7,464 nt of DNA from Pseudomonadota bacterium. Lineage in GTDB: Bacteria > Pseudomonadota > Gammaproteobacteria > Burkholderiales > Burkholderiaceae. The stretch lies in contig JAJXUC010000176.1 of the NCBI GenBank assembly GCA_021783435.1, positions 1 to 7,464 of the forward strand, written 5' to 3'. This document shows, piece by piece, positions 7,072-7,464 of this stretch. Positions within the stretch are counted from its first letter, which is position 1. The number at the start of each line of letters is the position of its first letter. Below the pieces are notes generated by a model. That model made no database searches, had not been told where the DNA came from, and saw only the letters and a program-made list of their open reading frames with translations. The position numbers and the translations under genes were made by a program.

Positions 7072-7113
7072 ATCCGCCAGCGCCCATGCCGCAAGCCCGA
7101 CCTGCCGAATCCG

Positions 7114-7464
7114 ATGACCACCATTGATCTCGTCTACTTCAACGCCGGCGGCGGACACCGCGCTTCGGCCCTTGCCCTGCAGCAGGCCATCGCGCAAAGG
7201 GGGCTGGAATGGACGGTGCGGCTGGTCAACCTCACCGAGGTGCTCGACCCGCTGGGCAGCTTCCGCAAGTACGCCTTTTCACCCGAGGATTACTACAACG
7301 CCCGCCTGGCGCGCGGCCTGACCCTGGGGCTGCGCTCCGAACTCAAGCTGCTGCAGGCGCTGATCCGGCTGCTCCACCCGACCTTGATGAAGGTGCTGCA
7401 GCAGCACTGGTTGCGCACCGAGCCTGACCTGGTGGTGTCGCTGATCCCCAATTTCAACCGCGCG
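7114..7464 (+). CDS. Glycosyltransferase, MGDG synthase/MurG-like (GT28), 5' part only
   Basis: The first 117 codons of a gene that runs off the right edge with no stop. The product begins TIDLVYFNAGGGHRASALAL, where the GGGH-x-A-x-A loop directly after the first beta strand is the hallmark of the N-terminal domain of diacylglycerol galactosyl/glucosyltransferases and related GT-B enzymes. Later YYNARL, a run of helices, and EPDLVVSLIPNFNRA fit the same N-terminal domain, in which a strand near residue 110 leads to the acceptor-side pocket. The expected role is transfer of a sugar from a nucleotide sugar to a lipid or similar acceptor at the inner membrane face. The donor-binding C-terminal half is not visible, so sugar and acceptor are unknown. 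It starts 42 bases after the ATPase stop codon, probably in the same transcript. The ATG has no clear ribosome binding site; no alternative in-frame ATG lies upstream after the ATPase stop. Confidence 0.75.
   Translation, partial: MTTIDLVYFNAGGGHRASALALQQAIAQRGLEWTVRLVNLTEVLDPLGSFRKYAFSPEDYYNARLARGLTLGLRSELKLLQALIRLLHPTLMKVLQQHWLRTEPDLVVSLIPNFNRA

Noticed and set aside
5596..7197. Long minus-strand open frame (533 codons) opposite the ABC ATPase
   Set aside because: The plus strand has all the ABC ATPase motifs in order; the antisense product has no recognisable motif and spans gene boundaries.

Overview
The window is GC-rich, densely coded bacterial chromosome. It holds seven protein genes, the last cut off by the right edge, and no rRNA, tRNA, CRISPR array or recognisable mobile element. 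Codon use, the periplasmic sulfite dehydrogenase pair and the overall gene style suggest a proteobacterium, most likely a sulfur-oxidising betaproteobacterium of the Burkholderiales (Thiomonas-like). That placement is inference from gene content, not from a phylogenetic marker.

Region 1 (about 1-1700, plus strand): a two-gene sulfite oxidation operon. A Tat-exported molybdopterin sulfite dehydrogenase (SorA-type) is followed 14 bases later by a Sec-exported monohaem cytochrome c (SorB-type). Together they would oxidise sulfite to sulfate in the periplasm and pass electrons to the cytochrome c pool. A perfect 9-bp GC-rich hairpin lies immediately after them.

Region 2 (about 1701-3750, minus strand): three separate-looking genes facing the sor operon. 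They are a small single-span membrane protein with two cysteines and no recognised family, a YbhB/YbcL-type PEBP-family protein, and a cation diffusion facilitator (CDF) metal exporter. Gaps of 70 and 153 bases separate them, so they need not form one operon.

Region 3 (about 3939-7464, plus strand, divergent from the CDF gene): a compact cluster. It has an ABC permease made of two NitT/TauT-type permease domains fused in tandem, its ATPase carrying a C-terminal AAA-associated extension that looks like two winged-helix-like segments, and the 5' part of a glycosyltransferase resembling MGDG synthase/MurG (GT28). No substrate-binding protein gene is visible. The substrate cannot be named, and the pairing with a glycosyltransferase is the most thought-provoking feature of the window. 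No gene-free stretch exceeds about 190 bases; the longest is the divergent region 3751-3938.
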